A stretch of 38,547 bases of DNA from Anaerovibrio sp. (GCA_028691285.1 JAQUZO010000004.1:6357-44903); one strand, 5' to 3'; positions 1 to 8,974 are shown, counted from the stretch's first letter. The notes: generated by a model not told the origin, from the sequence alone. Program-made: numbers and translations.

Positions 1-630
1 CATCAGCATTTTGCTACCAATATCATTTGCTGCTTCGCCCGTTTCGACGGACGCACTGTCGGTATCATTGCCAACCAGCCAAAGGTTATGGGCGGCTGCC
101 TGGATATTGATGCTTCCGATAAGTCTGCACGCTTTATCCGTTTCTGTGATGCGTACAATATTCCTTTGGTAAATCTGGTTGATGTACCGGGCTTCCTGCC
201 GGGTGTTGGCCAGGAGCATGGCGGTATCATCCGTCATGGTGCCAAGATGCTGTATGCATATTCTGAGGCTACTGTGCCGAAGATTACAGTTATTACCCGT
301 AAGTCATATGGCGGTTCCTATATCGCTATGTGCTGCCGCGAGCTGGGCGCTGACCAGGTTATGGCATGGCCGACCTCTGAGATTGCCGTTATGGGTCCTG
401 CCGGCGCAGCCAATATCATTTTCAAGCGTGATGAGCCGGAGCAGAAGGAAAAGAATACTCAGGCCTATGTGGATGAATTTGCTACTCCATACAAGGCTGC
501 TGAGCGCGGTTACGCTGATATGGTCATCGAGCCATGTGAGACCCGTCCTCTGATCATTACTGCCTTGAATGCCTGTGCAAGCAAGCGCGAGTCTATGCCT
601 GCCAAGAAGCACGGCAATATTCCATTGTAA
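1..630 (+). CDS. mmdA: Methylmalonyl-CoA decarboxylase/carboxyltransferase alpha subunit, C-terminal part (5' cut by window)
   Basis: The reading frame is open from base 1, so only about the last 209 residues are present; family members are about 510 aa. The visible part is the C-terminal half of the crotonase-fold carboxyltransferase domain. It has the LVDVPGFLPG segment, the AYSEATVPK and TRKSYGGSY glycine-rich loops, the WPTSEIAVMGP segment and the C-terminus KKHGNIPL, which is typical of MmdA and propionyl-CoA carboxylase beta chains. The protein moves the carboxyl group of (S)-methylmalonyl-CoA to the biotin of a carrier protein. The carrier gene follows after 40 bases, so the two are probably co-transcribed. 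In decarboxylase complexes a membrane beta subunit then releases CO2 and pumps Na+; it is not downstream here. PCC or transcarboxylase subunits are alternatives, but the neighbour and likely organism favour the decarboxylase. Confidence 0.88.
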   Translation, partial: HQHFATNIICCFARFDGRTVGIIANQPKVMGGCLDIDASDKSARFIRFCDAYNIPLVNLVDVPGFLPGVGQEHGGIIRHGAKMLYAYSEATVPKITVITRKSYGGSYIAMCCRELGADQVMAWPTSEIAVMGPAGAANIIFKRDEPEQKEKNTQAYVDEFATPYKAAERGYADMVIEPCETRPLIITALNACASKRESMPAKKHGNIPL

Positions 631-670
631 TAGATAGCATACATCATTAAAGTTAGTGGAGGTATATTAG

Positions 671-1072
671 ATGAAAAAGTTTAACATTACTGTAAACGGT
701 ACTGCTTATGAGGTTGAAGTAGAGGAAGTAAAGGGCGCAGCAGCTCCGGCAGCAGCACCAAAGGCTCCTGCAGCACCTGCACCGGCAGCTCCGGCTCCAG
801 TAGCAGCAGCACCTGCACCAGCAGCTCCGGCAGGCCCGGCAGCAGCACCTGCAGCAGGCGAGTCCGCAGTTAATGCACCAATGCCTGGTAAGGTTATCAA
901 GCTGGTTGCTTCTGTTGGCCAGGCTGTCAAGGCTGGTGAAGTAGTTCTCATCCTTGAGGCTATGAAGATGCAGAACGAGATCGTTGCTCCGGTTGACGGT
1001 TCTGTAAAGGCTATCAATGTAGCAGCAGGCCAGGCTGTACAGGCTGGCGAGGTTCTGGCTGTCATCGGCTGA
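671..1072 (+). CDS. mmdC: Biotin carrier (gamma) subunit of the carboxyltransferase/decarboxylase
   Basis: 133 aa. Residues 1-20 form a short beta-rich head, about 22-66 are an Ala/Pro-rich flexible linker, and 67-133 are a biotinyl/lipoyl domain. The biotinylation motif EAMKM lies at 96-100, with Lys99 as the attachment site 34 residues from the end, the standard distance. Size and layout match MmdC of Veillonella and the 1.3S subunit of transcarboxylase. A GGAGG ribosome site precedes the ATG. The carrier shuttles CO2 between the carboxyltransferase encoded just upstream and a membrane decarboxylase expected outside the window. A terminator follows closely, so this is the last gene of its operon. 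Glutaconyl- or oxaloacetate decarboxylase carriers look alike; assignment rests on the MmdA-like neighbour. Confidence 0.85.
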   Translation: MKKFNITVNGTAYEVEVEEVKGAAAPAAAPKAPAAPAPAAPAPVAAAPAPAAPAGPAAAPAAGESAVNAPMPGKVIKLVASVGQAVKAGEVVLILEAMKMQNEIVAPVDGSVKAINVAAGQAVQAGEVLAVIG

Positions 1073-1131
1073 TGTTTCGATAAAGCTGAGAATACAGAAG
1101 GGCTGTGAAATAATCAGCTCTCCAAAATAGA

Positions 1132-1172
1132 AGAGTCTTGTGTGCTCAAATGAGCATGCAAGACTCTTTTTA
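1132..1172 (+). terminator. Intrinsic terminator after the biotin carrier gene
   Basis: AGAGTCTTG (1132-1140) pairs perfectly with CAAGACTCT (1159-1167). GTGCTC/GAGCAT extends the stem inside, and a T-run follows. Confidence 0.85.
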
Positions 1173-1265
1173 TGTTAAAATTCTACGCAATTCAGGCAAA
1201 AAAATTGCAATAAAAGGAGGGATTTGTACTTCAATACGAATATTAACGGTATATCTTGAATGTAG

Positions 1266-1302
1266 CTGTCGCTTGTATGTAATGCAGGCGGCAGTTTTTT
1301 TT
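1266..1302 (+). terminator. Second hairpin with T8 tract upstream of the toxin-antitoxin pair
   Basis: CTGTCGC (1266-1272) pairs with GCGGCAG (1288-1294) with one wobble, followed by eight T. It lies about 100 bases after the previous terminator with no recognisable gene between, so it may be a back-up terminator, a small-RNA end, or a relic of the inserted island. Confidence 0.5.
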
Positions 1303-1328
1303 GCGCCACAAACACCACAAATAATATA

Positions 1329-1357
1329 TTGACTACCCTATTGAATAGGGGTAAAAT
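1329..1357 (+). promoter_or_regulatory. Promoter of the toxin-antitoxin operon with embedded operator
   Basis: TTGACT (1329-1334), a 17-base spacer, and TAAAAT (1352-1357) form a strong sigma-A promoter. Inside the spacer, CCCTATT-G-AATAGGG (1336-1350) is a perfect 7-bp inverted repeat, well placed for repression by the antitoxin. The -10 box runs into the ATG at 1356, so the natural transcript would begin downstream of that codon. Confidence 0.7.
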
Positions 1358-1715
1358 GAAATCAGAGGTGAGTACGCTGGAAATAAAAAGAGAATTTGTC
1401 CAAACCACTGCTTTTTCTAAAGGTTGGAGCAAGCTAGGTTTTGGTGAAGAGGATTTGCGCCGTTTAGAAAATGAATTATTGAAGGATACTAAAATTGGTG
1501 ATGTTATACAGGGAACTGGGCGCATGAGGAAAATGAGATTTGCTTTTGAAGGGCGTGGTAAGAGCGGCAGTACTCGTGTATGTTATGTTGATTTTGAGGT
1601 AAAGGAAACAATTTATCTATTGGCAGTATTTGCTAAAAATGAACTGGAAAATGTATCCAAGGCAGAACGTAATAGTTTGAAGAAATTGATTGACCAAATA
1701 GAAACAAATATGTGA
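1356..1715 (+). CDS. Type II toxin, RelE/HigB family
   Basis: 119 aa from the ATG at 1356, which has AGGGG just upstream. Because the promoter -10 overlaps this ATG, the in-frame GTG at 1368 is the alternative start. Family features are in the C-terminal half: GRGKSGSTRVCYVDFE, then the hydrophobic strand IYLLAVFAKNELEN and a basic C-terminal helix. This is the usual HigB-2/RelE (PF06296-type) ending. Such toxins are ribosome-associated mRNA endonucleases. The gene overlaps the ribosome site of the next gene, an XRE-type antitoxin, giving the toxin-first order of higBA. Base composition is clearly more AT-rich than the flanking metabolic genes, consistent with transfer. The target is not deducible here. 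Confidence 0.82.
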   Translation: MKSEVSTLEIKREFVQTTAFSKGWSKLGFGEEDLRRLENELLKDTKIGDVIQGTGRMRKMRFAFEGRGKSGSTRVCYVDFEVKETIYLLAVFAKNELENVSKAERNSLKKLIDQIETNM

Positions 1716-1727
1716 GGAGTGATTACA

Positions 1728-2030
1728 ATGAGTGAAGCATTTGATATTTTATCTGGTGCATTAAGTGAAGTGATGCAGGATGTTAAGGAGCCTTATTTGC
1801 CAAGGCATACTGCGTCAATAAAGATAGAGCCTATCCGTTCGTATTCAGCAGAAAATATAAAGTCTATCAGGAAAAGTGTTGGTGTGACACAGGAGTTGTT
1901 TGCACGCTTTTTGGGAGTATCATCTAAAACAGTTGAAGCATGGGAAGCAGGAAGGAACAAACCATCTGGTCCATCAAGTAGATTATTGGGATTGTTGGAA
2001 GATAGACGTATTTCTATGACGAGCCTATGA
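1728..2030 (+). CDS. XRE-family antitoxin, HigA-like
   Basis: 100 aa. The ATG at 1728 has GAGGAG 9 bases upstream; a GTG at 1719 is in frame but lies within the ribosome-site region. Residues about 30-95 hold a helix-turn-helix: SAENIKSIRKSVGVTQELF followed by the recognition part LGVSSKTVEAWEAGRNKPSG. It should neutralise the upstream toxin and bind the palindrome at 1336-1350 to autoregulate. The toxin stop codon (1713-1715) lies within this gene's ribosome site, so the two are translationally coupled. The region directly downstream carries a transposase remnant. Confidence 0.83.
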   Translation: MSEAFDILSGALSEVMQDVKEPYLPRHTASIKIEPIRSYSAENIKSIRKSVGVTQELFARFLGVSSKTVEAWEAGRNKPSGPSSRLLGLLEDRRISMTSL

Positions 2031-2079
2031 AAAATCTATGTAAATACGGTCTTCTGTGACAAGGATTTACGGATTGTCT

Positions 2080-2244
2080 TTAAACTGTCAGACTGTCCGG
2101 GTACATAATGACAAGTTTGCCTCTGACCTTGTCCCAGTTGTGGATTGGCATGGACTATTTCTTAGCAGCTTTAAATGTGACCAGGTACAGCGCCTTCAGT
2201 AATGTCTGAGTGCTTGGGAATACGCTTCTTTGGCTGTTTTGCCA
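2080..2244 (-). pseudogene. C-terminal remnant of an IS256-family (mutator-type) transposase
   Basis: On the minus strand one frame reads SVFPSTQTLLKALYLVTF, then AAKK, a TAG stop, SMPIHNWDKVRGKLVIMYP, and a final TAA at 2080-2082. This is the conserved end of IS256-type transposases (SVFP..E.LLK.LYL, K-K-W, NW..v...L.i.fpd). The TAG lies where the family has Trp, so a TGG-to-TAG change is likely. Only about 50 residues remain; further upstream the frame soon meets another stop and no more homology is seen. Recognition is by eye from the motif, not by a search. The remnant abuts the toxin-antitoxin pair and suggests a mobile origin or insertion hot spot for the island. Confidence 0.62.
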
Positions 2245-2278
2245 TGATAAAAGGGCACCTATGATTAGGTTTTATCAT
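2244..2278. repeat. Nested inverted repeat
   Basis: ATGATAAAA (2244-2252) pairs with TTTTATCAT (2270-2278), and inside it ACCTA (2257-2261) pairs with TAGGT (2266-2270), leaving GGGC unpaired on one side. It sits at the ragged edge of the transposase remnant. Role unknown. Confidence 0.4.
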
Positions 2279-2334
2279 AGAAGACCTGTTGACTTTGAGA
2301 AAAAGTTAATTTACAGAGAAACTTTCATAATCTT

Positions 2335-2385
2335 AAAAAAGAGCTGTGGACAAAATGATTTCCCATTTCGTTACAGCTCTTTTTT
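2335..2385. terminator. Long-stem hairpin with A and T tracts, probably bidirectional terminator
   Basis: AAAAAGAGCTGT (2336-2347) pairs with ACAGCTCTTTTT (2373-2384) around a 25-base loop. The A-run and T-run allow termination in either direction and would insulate uvrB from the island. Confidence 0.6.
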
Positions 2386-2411
2386 GTGCGGGGAAAAGTA
2401 AAATATCTATA

Positions 2412-2438
2412 TTCACAAACGCATATTTGTGCTATAAT
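2412..2438 (+). promoter_or_regulatory. uvrB promoter with overlapping palindrome
   Basis: The extended -10 element TGC-TATAAT ends at 2438; the -35 is weak. Immediately upstream is CACAAA-N6-TTTGTG (2414-2431), an inverted repeat that covers the spacer. An SOS (LexA) operator is an attractive reading because uvrBA follows, but the sequence differs from the Bacillus GAAC-N4-GTTC box. Confidence 0.5.
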
Positions 2439-2498
2439 TCAGATGTTATGTTCTAACTTTAAATATATATTTATTTTATATTGACAGGGGGTAAAGGT

Positions 2499-4583
2499 AT
2501 GCTTCCCAAGCTGAATAATATTGAATTTAATGAGGCCAAGGCTGTGCCCTTCAGGGTAGAGGCTCCCTTTGAGCCGATGGGGGATCAGCCTCAGGCTGTT
2601 GAGGCACTGGCCGCGGGTATAGAAAATGGACAGGAGGCACAGGTTTTGCTGGGTGCTACCGGTACAGGCAAGACCTTTACCATCGCCAAGCTGATTGAAA
2701 AGGTGCAGAAGCCTACTCTGGTCATCGCCCATAATAAGACACTGGCGGCTCAGCTGGCGAGTGAGTTCAAATCCTTTTTCCCCGAGAATTATGTAGGCTA
2801 TTTCGTCAGCTATTATGATTATTACCAGCCGGAAGCGTACATTGCTTCCACGGATACTTATATAGAAAAGGATGCTTCAATCAATGATGAGATTGATGAG
2901 CTGAGGCATTCTGCGACCTGTTCCCTATTTGAACGGCGGGATGTCATTATCGTGGCCAGCGTGTCCTGTATCTATGGCTTGGGCTCACCTGAAAGCTATC
3001 ATGAAATGGTGCTGTCCCTGCACAAGGGGCAGGAGGCGGACAGGGATGCCATTTTGCGGCGGCTGGTGTCCATGCAGTATGAGCGGAACGATGTGGTGCT
3101 GGAGCGCGGCAATTTCAGGGTGCGGGGAGATGTGGTTGAGGTTTTTCCTGCCGGCTACAATAACCGCGGCGTCAGGATAGAGCTTTTTGGTGATGAGGTG
3201 GACAGGATTCTGGAGTTTGATGTGCTGACCGGCGAAGTTTTTGGCGAGCGCATCCACTCCATGATTTTCCCTGCCTCCCATTATGTTACCAACCGTGAGG
3301 ATTTGGACTGTGCCATGGAAACCATCCGTGCGGAAATGGAAGAGCAGGTCAAATGCTTCAAAGGAGAAAATAAACTCATTGAAGCACAGCGGATAGAGCA
3401 GCGGGTGAATTATGACCTGGAGATGATTCAGGAAATGGGCTATTGCTCCGGTATTGAAAATTATTCACGCCATCTGACGAAAAGGGCGGCGGGAGAAGCT
3501 CCGTACACGCTTCTGGACTATTTCCCTGAGGATTTCCTGATTGTCATAGATGAATCCCATGTAACCCTGCCGCAGGTTCGTGCCATGTATGCAGGTGACC
3601 GTTCCCGCAAGGATTCCCTGGTGAGCAACGGTTTTCGCCTGCCGTCAGCCTATGACAACCGGCCGCTGAAATTTGAAGAATTTGAGAAGCGCATCAATCA
3701 GATTGTTTATGTTTCGGCAACGCCTGCCAAGTACGAACTGGCACATGCCCAGCAGATAGCACAGCAGATTATCCGTCCTACAGGGCTGCTGGACCCGGAA
3801 ATTGAGGTGCGCCCGCTGGAAGGGCAGATGGATGATTTGCTGGGCGAAATACATCTGCGGGCGGAGAAAAATCAGCGTGTGCTTGTTACTACCCTGACCA
3901 AGCGCATGGCAGAAAACCTGACGGATTATTTGAAGGAAATGGGCGTCAAGGTGCGCTATCTCCATTCGGATATTGCTACCATTGAGCGGGCAGAGATTAT
4001 CAAGGAACTGAGGCAGGGAAAATTCGATGTACTAGTAGGCATCAATCTGCTGCGTGAGGGGCTGGATATGCCGGAGGTTTCTCTGGTGGCGATTTTGGAT
4101 GCGGACAAGGAGGGCTTTTTGCGCTCTGATACCTCCCTGATTCAGACTATCGGCCGTGCGGCCAGAAATTCTGAGGGCAGGGTAATCATGTACGCTGATG
4201 TGATTACGGACTCCATGCACAGGGCCATGGATGAAACGGAGCGCCGCCGTGAAATACAGCAGGCCTATAATCAGGAGCATGGCATCATTCCGAGGACCAT
4301 TGTCAAGCCGATCAAGGATTTGATCGAGATAACCCTGGTGGCAGAGGAGGGCGGCAGCTACAAGGTTGATGTGGATGCCGGTGCCAGGGCAGCGGCGAAA
4401 AAGCTTCAGCGTCCAGGCAAAAAACTGACGAAAAAGGAATCGGAGGCACTTTTGAAGGCATTTAAGAAAGAAATGCAGATGGCGTCCCGTTCATTGGAAT
4501 TTGAGCGGGCGGCACAGCTGAGGGATATGATTTTTGAGCTGGAGGATGCCCTGGGGAAAAAGTCCAGCCGCCGCAAGCAATAA
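2499..4583 (+). CDS. uvrB: Excinuclease ABC subunit B
   Basis: 694 aa, normal length. The ATG at 2499 has AGGGGG 7 bases upstream; the longer frame from TTG 2481 has no support. Walker A GATGTGKT is at residues 52-59. The damage-probing beta-hairpin region follows ([13 protein letters not shown]... and [13 protein letters not shown]), then the helicase motif II DESH, motif VI around QTIGRAARN, and a C-terminal UVR motif ([19 protein letters not shown]) that contacts UvrC. UvrB verifies lesions delivered by UvrA and recruits UvrC for dual incision in nucleotide excision repair. uvrA follows after a short gap and uvrC after that, forming one repair operon probably driven from the promoter at 2412-2438. 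Confidence 0.97.
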   Translation: MLPKLNNIEFNEAKAVPFRVEAPFEPMGDQPQAVEALAAGIENGQEAQVLLGATGTGKTFTIAKLIEKVQKPTLVIAHNKTLAAQLASEFKSFFPENYVGYFVSYYDYYQPEAYIASTDTYIEKDASINDEIDELRHSATCSLFERRDVIIVASVSCIYGLGSPESYHEMVLSLHKGQEADRDAILRRLVSMQYERNDVVLERGNFRVRGDVVEVFPAGYNNRGVRIELFGDEVDRILEFDVLTGEVFGERIHSMIFPASHYVTNREDLDCAMETIRAEMEEQVKCFKGENKLIEAQRIEQRVNYDLEMIQEMGYCSGIENYSRHLTKRAAGEAPYTLLDYFPEDFLIVIDESHVTLPQVRAMYAGDRSRKDSLVSNGFRLPSAYDNRPLKFEEFEKRINQIVYVSATPAKYELAHAQQIAQQIIRPTGLLDPEIEVRPLEGQMDDLLGEIHLRAEKNQRVLVTTLTKRMAENLTDYLKEMGVKVRYLHSDIATIERAEIIKELRQGKFDVLVGINLLREGLDMPEVSLVAILDADKEGFLRSDTSLIQTIGRAARNSEGRVIMYADVITDSMHRAMDETERRREIQQAYNQEHGIIPRTIVKPIKDLIEITLVAEEGGSYKVDVDAGARAAAKKLQRPGKKLTKKESEALLKAFKKEMQMASRSLEFERAAQLRDMIFELEDALGKKSSRRKQ

Positions 4584-4661
4584 AGCATGCCTATGATGCA
4601 GACCAGGGGAAAATTATCAGCAGACAATATGTCAAAACAGGTTGAGTACAGTGAGGATAGT

Positions 4662-7484
4662 ATGGATAAATATATAAGAATCAGGGGTGCCAGGCAGCAC
4701 AATCTAAAAAACATAAATTTGGACATTCCAAGAGATAAAATGGTGGTCATTACGGGTCTCAGCGGCTCAGGAAAATCATCACTGGCCTTTGATACAATTT
4801 ATGCAGAGGGACAGAGAAGGTATATGGAATCCCTGTCCTCCTATGCACGGCAGTTTTTGGGGCAGATGGATAAGCCTGATGTGGACAATATAGAAGGACT
4901 TTCTCCGGCAATTTCCATCGATCAAAAGACCACCAGCCGCAATCCGCGCTCTACGGTGGGGACCGTTACTGAAATCTATGATTATCTCAGGCTTCTGTAT
5001 GCCCGTGTTGGACATCCTCACTGCCCGAAATGCGGCAAGTCTGTCAACCAGCAGTCTTTGGACCAGATGCTGGACCAGCTGCTGGCTTTGCCGGAGAGGA
5101 CCAAGCTGCTGGTGATGGCTCAGGCAGTGCGGGGGAAAAAGGGGGAGCATAAAAAGCTGTTGGAGCACATCCGCAAGGAGGGATACAGCCGCCTGAGAAT
5201 CGATGGAGAAATGCGGGATGCCGGTGAGGAAATTCTGCTGGAAAAGAATAAAAAGCATACTATCGAGGTAATCGTGGACAGGCTTATTATACGGGAGGAA
5301 ATCAGGGGGCGTCTGGCAGAAGCTATGGAGACTGCTCTGAAAATGGGGCAGGGCGCTGCCTATGTGCAGCTTGTAGATGGTGAGCTCCTGATGTTCAGTC
5401 AGAATTTTGCCTGTGAGGAGTGCGGCATCAGCCTGCCGGAAATCGCGCCCCGGATGTTTTCCTTTAACAGCCCCTTTGGAGCCTGCCCTGTGTGCAGCGG
5501 TCTGGGCAGCCAGATGAAGCTGGATTTGGAGCTGGTGCTGTCGGATAAATCCCGCAGTTTGGCAGAAGGGGTAATCGCTCCCTTGTCCAGCAATGTCAAA
5601 TCCTATGCCATGTGCCAGATGGGAGCAGTCCTGGAAAAGTATGGCTGCAGCCTGGATACTCCCTGGCAGGAGCTGCCGCCCAAGGTGCAGAAGCTGCTGC
5701 TTTATGGTACCGGGGAGGAACGCTTTGATTTTGGCTATGAAAATATGTTTGGGGTATACAAGATTCATACCGGGCCTTTTGAGGGTATCATGCCGCTTCT
5801 GGAAAGGCGCTATAAGGAATCCGATTCTGACATGATGCGGGAGGAATATGAAAACTACATGAGCATCAGCCTGTGCCCCGCATGCCATGGTGCCAGACTG
5901 AGGCCGGAGACCCTTGCTGTAACAATCGGCGGCAAGAATATCCAGCAGCTGACTGATATGACGGTCAGGGACAGCCAGGAATTCCTGCAGCAGCTGAGCC
6001 TGTCTGACAGGGAGCTGACCATCGGCAGGCAGGTATTGAAGGAAATCAATGCCCGCTTAGGTTTTTTGGTGACGGTAGGACTGGAGTATCTGACCCTGTC
6101 CCGCGCGGCAGGAACGCTGTCCGGAGGTGAGGCGCAGCGTATACGTCTGGCTACCCAGATCGGTTCGGGCCTGGTGGGAGTGCTGTATATTCTTGATGAG
6201 CCGAGCATCGGCCTGCACCAGCGGGATAACAACAAGCTGCTGCAGGCGTTGAAGAATCTCCGGGATATGGGCAATACTCTGCTGGTGGTAGAGCATGATG
6301 AGGATACTATGCGGGAAGCAGACCACATCATTGATATTGGCCCGGGAGCCGGTTCTCAGGGGGGCTATGTGGTAGCTCAGGGTACGGCAGAGGATATTAT
6401 GCAGGCAGCAGACTCTGAAACGGGACAGTATCTCAGCCGTCGGAAAAAGATTCCTGTACCGGCAGCAAGGCGTACAGGCAATGGCAAATATCTGGAAATT
6501 TTAGGGGCGGCAGAAAATAATCTGCAGGACATCCGCTTAAAGCTGCCGCTTGGGGTATTCACAGTAGTGACAGGTGTTTCAGGCTCCGGCAAGAGTACCC
6601 TCATCAATGAAATACTTTACAAGGCAGTGGCTTCCAAGCTGTACCATACCAAAGGCAGACCGGGCAAATTCAAAAAGCTGCTGGGAATCGAGAATGTGGA
6701 TAAGGTTATTGATATTGACCAGTCACCTATTGGCAGGACGCCCCGTTCCAACCCTGCTACCTACACAGGAGTATTTGACCTGATCCGTACTCTGTTCAGT
6801 CAATGCTCGGAGTCCAAGCTGCGGGGTTACAAGCCGGGGCGGTTCAGCTTCAATATTCGGGGCGGCCGCTGTGAAACCTGCAAGGGAGACGGCATTATCA
6901 AGATAGAAATGCACTTTTTGTCTGATGTCTATGTGCCGTGTGAGGTCTGCGGCGGAGCCAGGTATAATCGTGAGACGCTGGAGGTAAAATACAAGGGCAG
7001 GACAATTGCGGATGTGCTGGATATGACCATTGAGGAAGCGGTGGAGTTCTTTAAAAATGTGCCGAGGATTGCCGGCAAACTGCAGGTTTTGCAGGATGTT
7101 GGTCTGGGCTATGTCAAGCTGGGGCAGTCCGCGACCACCTTGTCAGGAGGTGAGGCACAGCGTGTCAAGCTGGCTTCAGAGCTGTCCCGCCGTTCCACCG
7201 GCAGGACGCTGTATATCCTGGATGAGCCGACAACAGGACTGCATACGGCAGATATCCACAAACTGCTGGGGATTTTGCAGCGGCTGACTGATGGAGGTGA
7301 CTCTGTAGTGGTCATTGAGCACAATCTGGATGTGATAAAAAGTGCTGATCATATTATTGACCTGGGTCCTGAAGGGGGAGACAAGGGAGGAACCATCGTA
7401 GCCCAGGGAACACCGGAGGAGATTGCACAGGTAAGTGCGTCGTATACCGGACAATTTCTCAGGCCGCTGCTGGAGGAAAAGTAA
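4662..7484 (+). CDS. uvrA: Excinuclease ABC subunit A
   Basis: 940 aa from the ATG at 4662 ([17 protein letters not shown]), which has GAGGA upstream. ATGs at 4587 and 4629 are in frame, but the extra 25 residues do not resemble the family. Two ABC ATPase modules are present: Walker [10 protein letters not shown] (about 32-40) with LSGGEAQR and [10 protein letters not shown], and Walker A GVSGSGKS with the second LSGGEAQR and [10 protein letters not shown]. Cys motifs include CPKCG in the UvrB-binding insert, CEECG/CPVC, and [14 protein letters not shown] of the DNA-binding zinc module. UvrA dimers find bulky DNA lesions and load UvrB. The gene lies between uvrB and uvrC, 14 bases before the latter. 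Confidence 0.97.
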   Translation: MDKYIRIRGARQHNLKNINLDIPRDKMVVITGLSGSGKSSLAFDTIYAEGQRRYMESLSSYARQFLGQMDKPDVDNIEGLSPAISIDQKTTSRNPRSTVGTVTEIYDYLRLLYARVGHPHCPKCGKSVNQQSLDQMLDQLLALPERTKLLVMAQAVRGKKGEHKKLLEHIRKEGYSRLRIDGEMRDAGEEILLEKNKKHTIEVIVDRLIIREEIRGRLAEAMETALKMGQGAAYVQLVDGELLMFSQNFACEECGISLPEIAPRMFSFNSPFGACPVCSGLGSQMKLDLELVLSDKSRSLAEGVIAPLSSNVKSYAMCQMGAVLEKYGCSLDTPWQELPPKVQKLLLYGTGEERFDFGYENMFGVYKIHTGPFEGIMPLLERRYKESDSDMMREEYENYMSISLCPACHGARLRPETLAVTIGGKNIQQLTDMTVRDSQEFLQQLSLSDRELTIGRQVLKEINARLGFLVTVGLEYLTLSRAAGTLSGGEAQRIRLATQIGSGLVGVLYILDEPSIGLHQRDNNKLLQALKNLRDMGNTLLVVEHDEDTMREADHIIDIGPGAGSQGGYVVAQGTAEDIMQAADSETGQYLSRRKKIPVPAARRTGNGKYLEILGAAENNLQDIRLKLPLGVFTVVTGVSGSGKSTLINEILYKAVASKLYHTKGRPGKFKKLLGIENVDKVIDIDQSPIGRTPRSNPATYTGVFDLIRTLFSQCSESKLRGYKPGRFSFNIRGGRCETCKGDGIIKIEMHFLSDVYVPCEVCGGARYNRETLEVKYKGRTIADVLDMTIEEAVEFFKNVPRIAGKLQVLQDVGLGYVKLGQSATTLSGGEAQRVKLASELSRRSTGRTLYILDEPTTGLHTADIHKLLGILQRLTDGGDSVVVIEHNLDVIKSADHIIDLGPEGGDKGGTIVAQGTPEEIAQVSASYTGQFLRPLLEEK

Positions 7485-7498
7485 TGACGAGGTGAAGT

Positions 7499-8974
7499 AT
7501 GAACGAGATAATTGCTGAGAAGCTGCAGCTGCTCCCTGAGCGTTCCGGTGTCTACCTGATGAAGGATGAAAAAGGCATCATCATTTATGTAGGCAAAGCC
7601 GTGATCCTGAAAAACAGGGTGCGGCAGTATTTTCAGCAGAATCATCAGCATTCTCCCAAGGTGCGGGCAATGGTGGAGCGGATTGCGGACTTTGAAATCA
7701 TCATCACCGGGTCCGAGGTAGAGGCGCTGATTCTGGAATGCAACCTGATAAAAAAATACCGTCCCAAATACAATATCAGCCTGAAGGACGATAAAATGTA
7801 TCCCTATTTGAAGGTGACGGTACAGGAAGCTTTTCCCCGGGTATTCATTTCCCGTAAGGTACTGAAGGATGGGGCAAGATATTTCGGACCCTATACAGAT
7901 GTGGGAGCACTGCATGACTGTGTAAGGCTGCTGAAGAAGATGTTCCATTTCAGGACCTGCCGCAATATGAAAATGGGTACCTCCTGTCTGGAATTCCATA
8001 TCAGAGGGTGTCTGGCTCCCTGTATCGGACAGGTAGATGAGGGGGAATACCGCAGCATGATCCAGAAGATCTGCCTGTTTTTGGACGGGCGTACCAAGCA
8101 GGTGGAGGCAGATTTAAAAAGCCAGATGGAGGCTGCGGCTGAGGAGCTGGCCTTTGAACGGGCGGCACGGCTGCGTGACCAGCTTCAGGCAGTACAGAAG
8201 CTGGCGGAAATGCAGCGAGGAGTAATCCGCAGAGAACGGGAAGAGGGAATCAACCGCCTGCAGCGGGTTTACGACCAGACAGCAGGCGCAGTGGAGGAGC
8301 TTGGCAGGTATTTGGGACTGCGGGTGCCGCCTTATCGCATGGAGTGCTTTGATATTTCCCACATGCAGGGTTCGGAAACCGTAGCCTCCATGGTGGTATT
8401 TGAGGGCGGCATCGCCCGGAAATCCGCTTATCGCCGCTTTAAGATACGCAGTGCCGAGGGGAAGCCGGATGATTTCAAATCCATGCGGGAGGTTACCGCC
8501 AGGCGGTATGGGGCGCCGGAGGCAGAGCTGCCGGATCTGATTGTCATTGACGGTGGCAAGGGGCAGCTGAGCTCTGCCCTGGAAATCATTCGAGGGGCAG
8601 GACATCTGCAGGTGCCGGTGATTGGGCTGGCCAAGCGGGAGGAGGAGGTTTTCCTGGAGGGTGAGCATGAACCGGTGATTTTGCCGCGGGACAGTCAGGC
8701 GCTGTTCCTGATCCAGCGTATCCGCGATGAAGCGCACCGCTTTGCTATTACCTATCACCGCCGTTTGAGAGGAAAACGAAATCTGGTGTCCGTACTTGAT
8801 CACATTGAGGGCATCGGCCCAAAAAGGCGGCAAATCCTGTATGATCATTATGGGGACATCGAAAAAATACGCAGGGCATCTGCCGAGGAAATGAGCAGCC
8901 TGCCCGGCATGAATACTCCTGCTGCTGAAGCAGTATACAATTTTTTTCAGGCACAAAAATACCTCCGGAAGTGA
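7499..8974 (+). CDS. uvrC: Excinuclease ABC subunit C, short form lacking the central domain
   Basis: 491 aa against about 600 in E. coli. The start has a GAGGTG ribosome site. The N-terminal GIY-YIG nuclease has GVYL (17-20) and IYVGKA (29-34). Four Cys at 154, 163, 171 and 175 match the reported iron-sulfur ligands of UvrC. The UVR motif is at about 205-240. The frame then passes through about 35 residues straight to RMECFDISHMQG, omitting some 110 residues that other UvrCs have between UVR and the RNase H-like nuclease. The C-terminal catalytic residues appear intact: Asp285 (FDIS), Asp351 (VIDGGKGQL) and His413 (RDEAHRFA). HhH motifs follow (IEGIGPKRRQIL, LPGM). The shortening is in frame and both nuclease centres remain, so it is probably functional. 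The stop codon lies in the loop of the terminator. Confidence 0.93.
   Translation: MNEIIAEKLQLLPERSGVYLMKDEKGIIIYVGKAVILKNRVRQYFQQNHQHSPKVRAMVERIADFEIIITGSEVEALILECNLIKKYRPKYNISLKDDKMYPYLKVTVQEAFPRVFISRKVLKDGARYFGPYTDVGALHDCVRLLKKMFHFRTCRNMKMGTSCLEFHIRGCLAPCIGQVDEGEYRSMIQKICLFLDGRTKQVEADLKSQMEAAAEELAFERAARLRDQLQAVQKLAEMQRGVIRREREEGINRLQRVYDQTAGAVEELGRYLGLRVPPYRMECFDISHMQGSETVASMVVFEGGIARKSAYRRFKIRSAEGKPDDFKSMREVTARRYGAPEAELPDLIVIDGGKGQLSSALEIIRGAGHLQVPVIGLAKREEEVFLEGEHEPVILPRDSQALFLIQRIRDEAHRFAITYHRRLRGKRNLVSVLDHIEGIGPKRRQILYDHYGDIEKIRRASAEEMSSLPGMNTPAAEAVYNFFQAQKYLRK

Larger units (their letters stand above)
2031..2498. other. 468-base stretch without an intact gene between the antitoxin and uvrB
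   Basis: It holds the transposase remnant (2080-2244), a possible hairpin (2244-2278), a terminator-like hairpin (2335-2385) and the uvrB promoter (2412-2438). No intact coding sequence is convincing; the open frame at 2210-2401 lacks a ribosome site and any family features. Confidence 0.6.

Noticed and set aside
1224-1259. Possible 11-codon leader peptide (TTG start after AGGAGG) before a terminator hairpin
   Set aside because: The spacing to TTG is only about 2-3 bases, there is no clear regulated gene behind it, and no run of regulatory codons.
4779-5888. 369-aa open frame antisense to uvrA
   Set aside because: A shadow of uvrA with no recognisable domain; composition (many His, Gln, Leu) is typical of reverse-frame noise.
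7499-8974. Frameshift as the cause of the short UvrC
   Set aside because: The frame is continuous, and the linker between UVR and the nuclease domain looks like native helix; no leftover domain sequence is visible in other frames.
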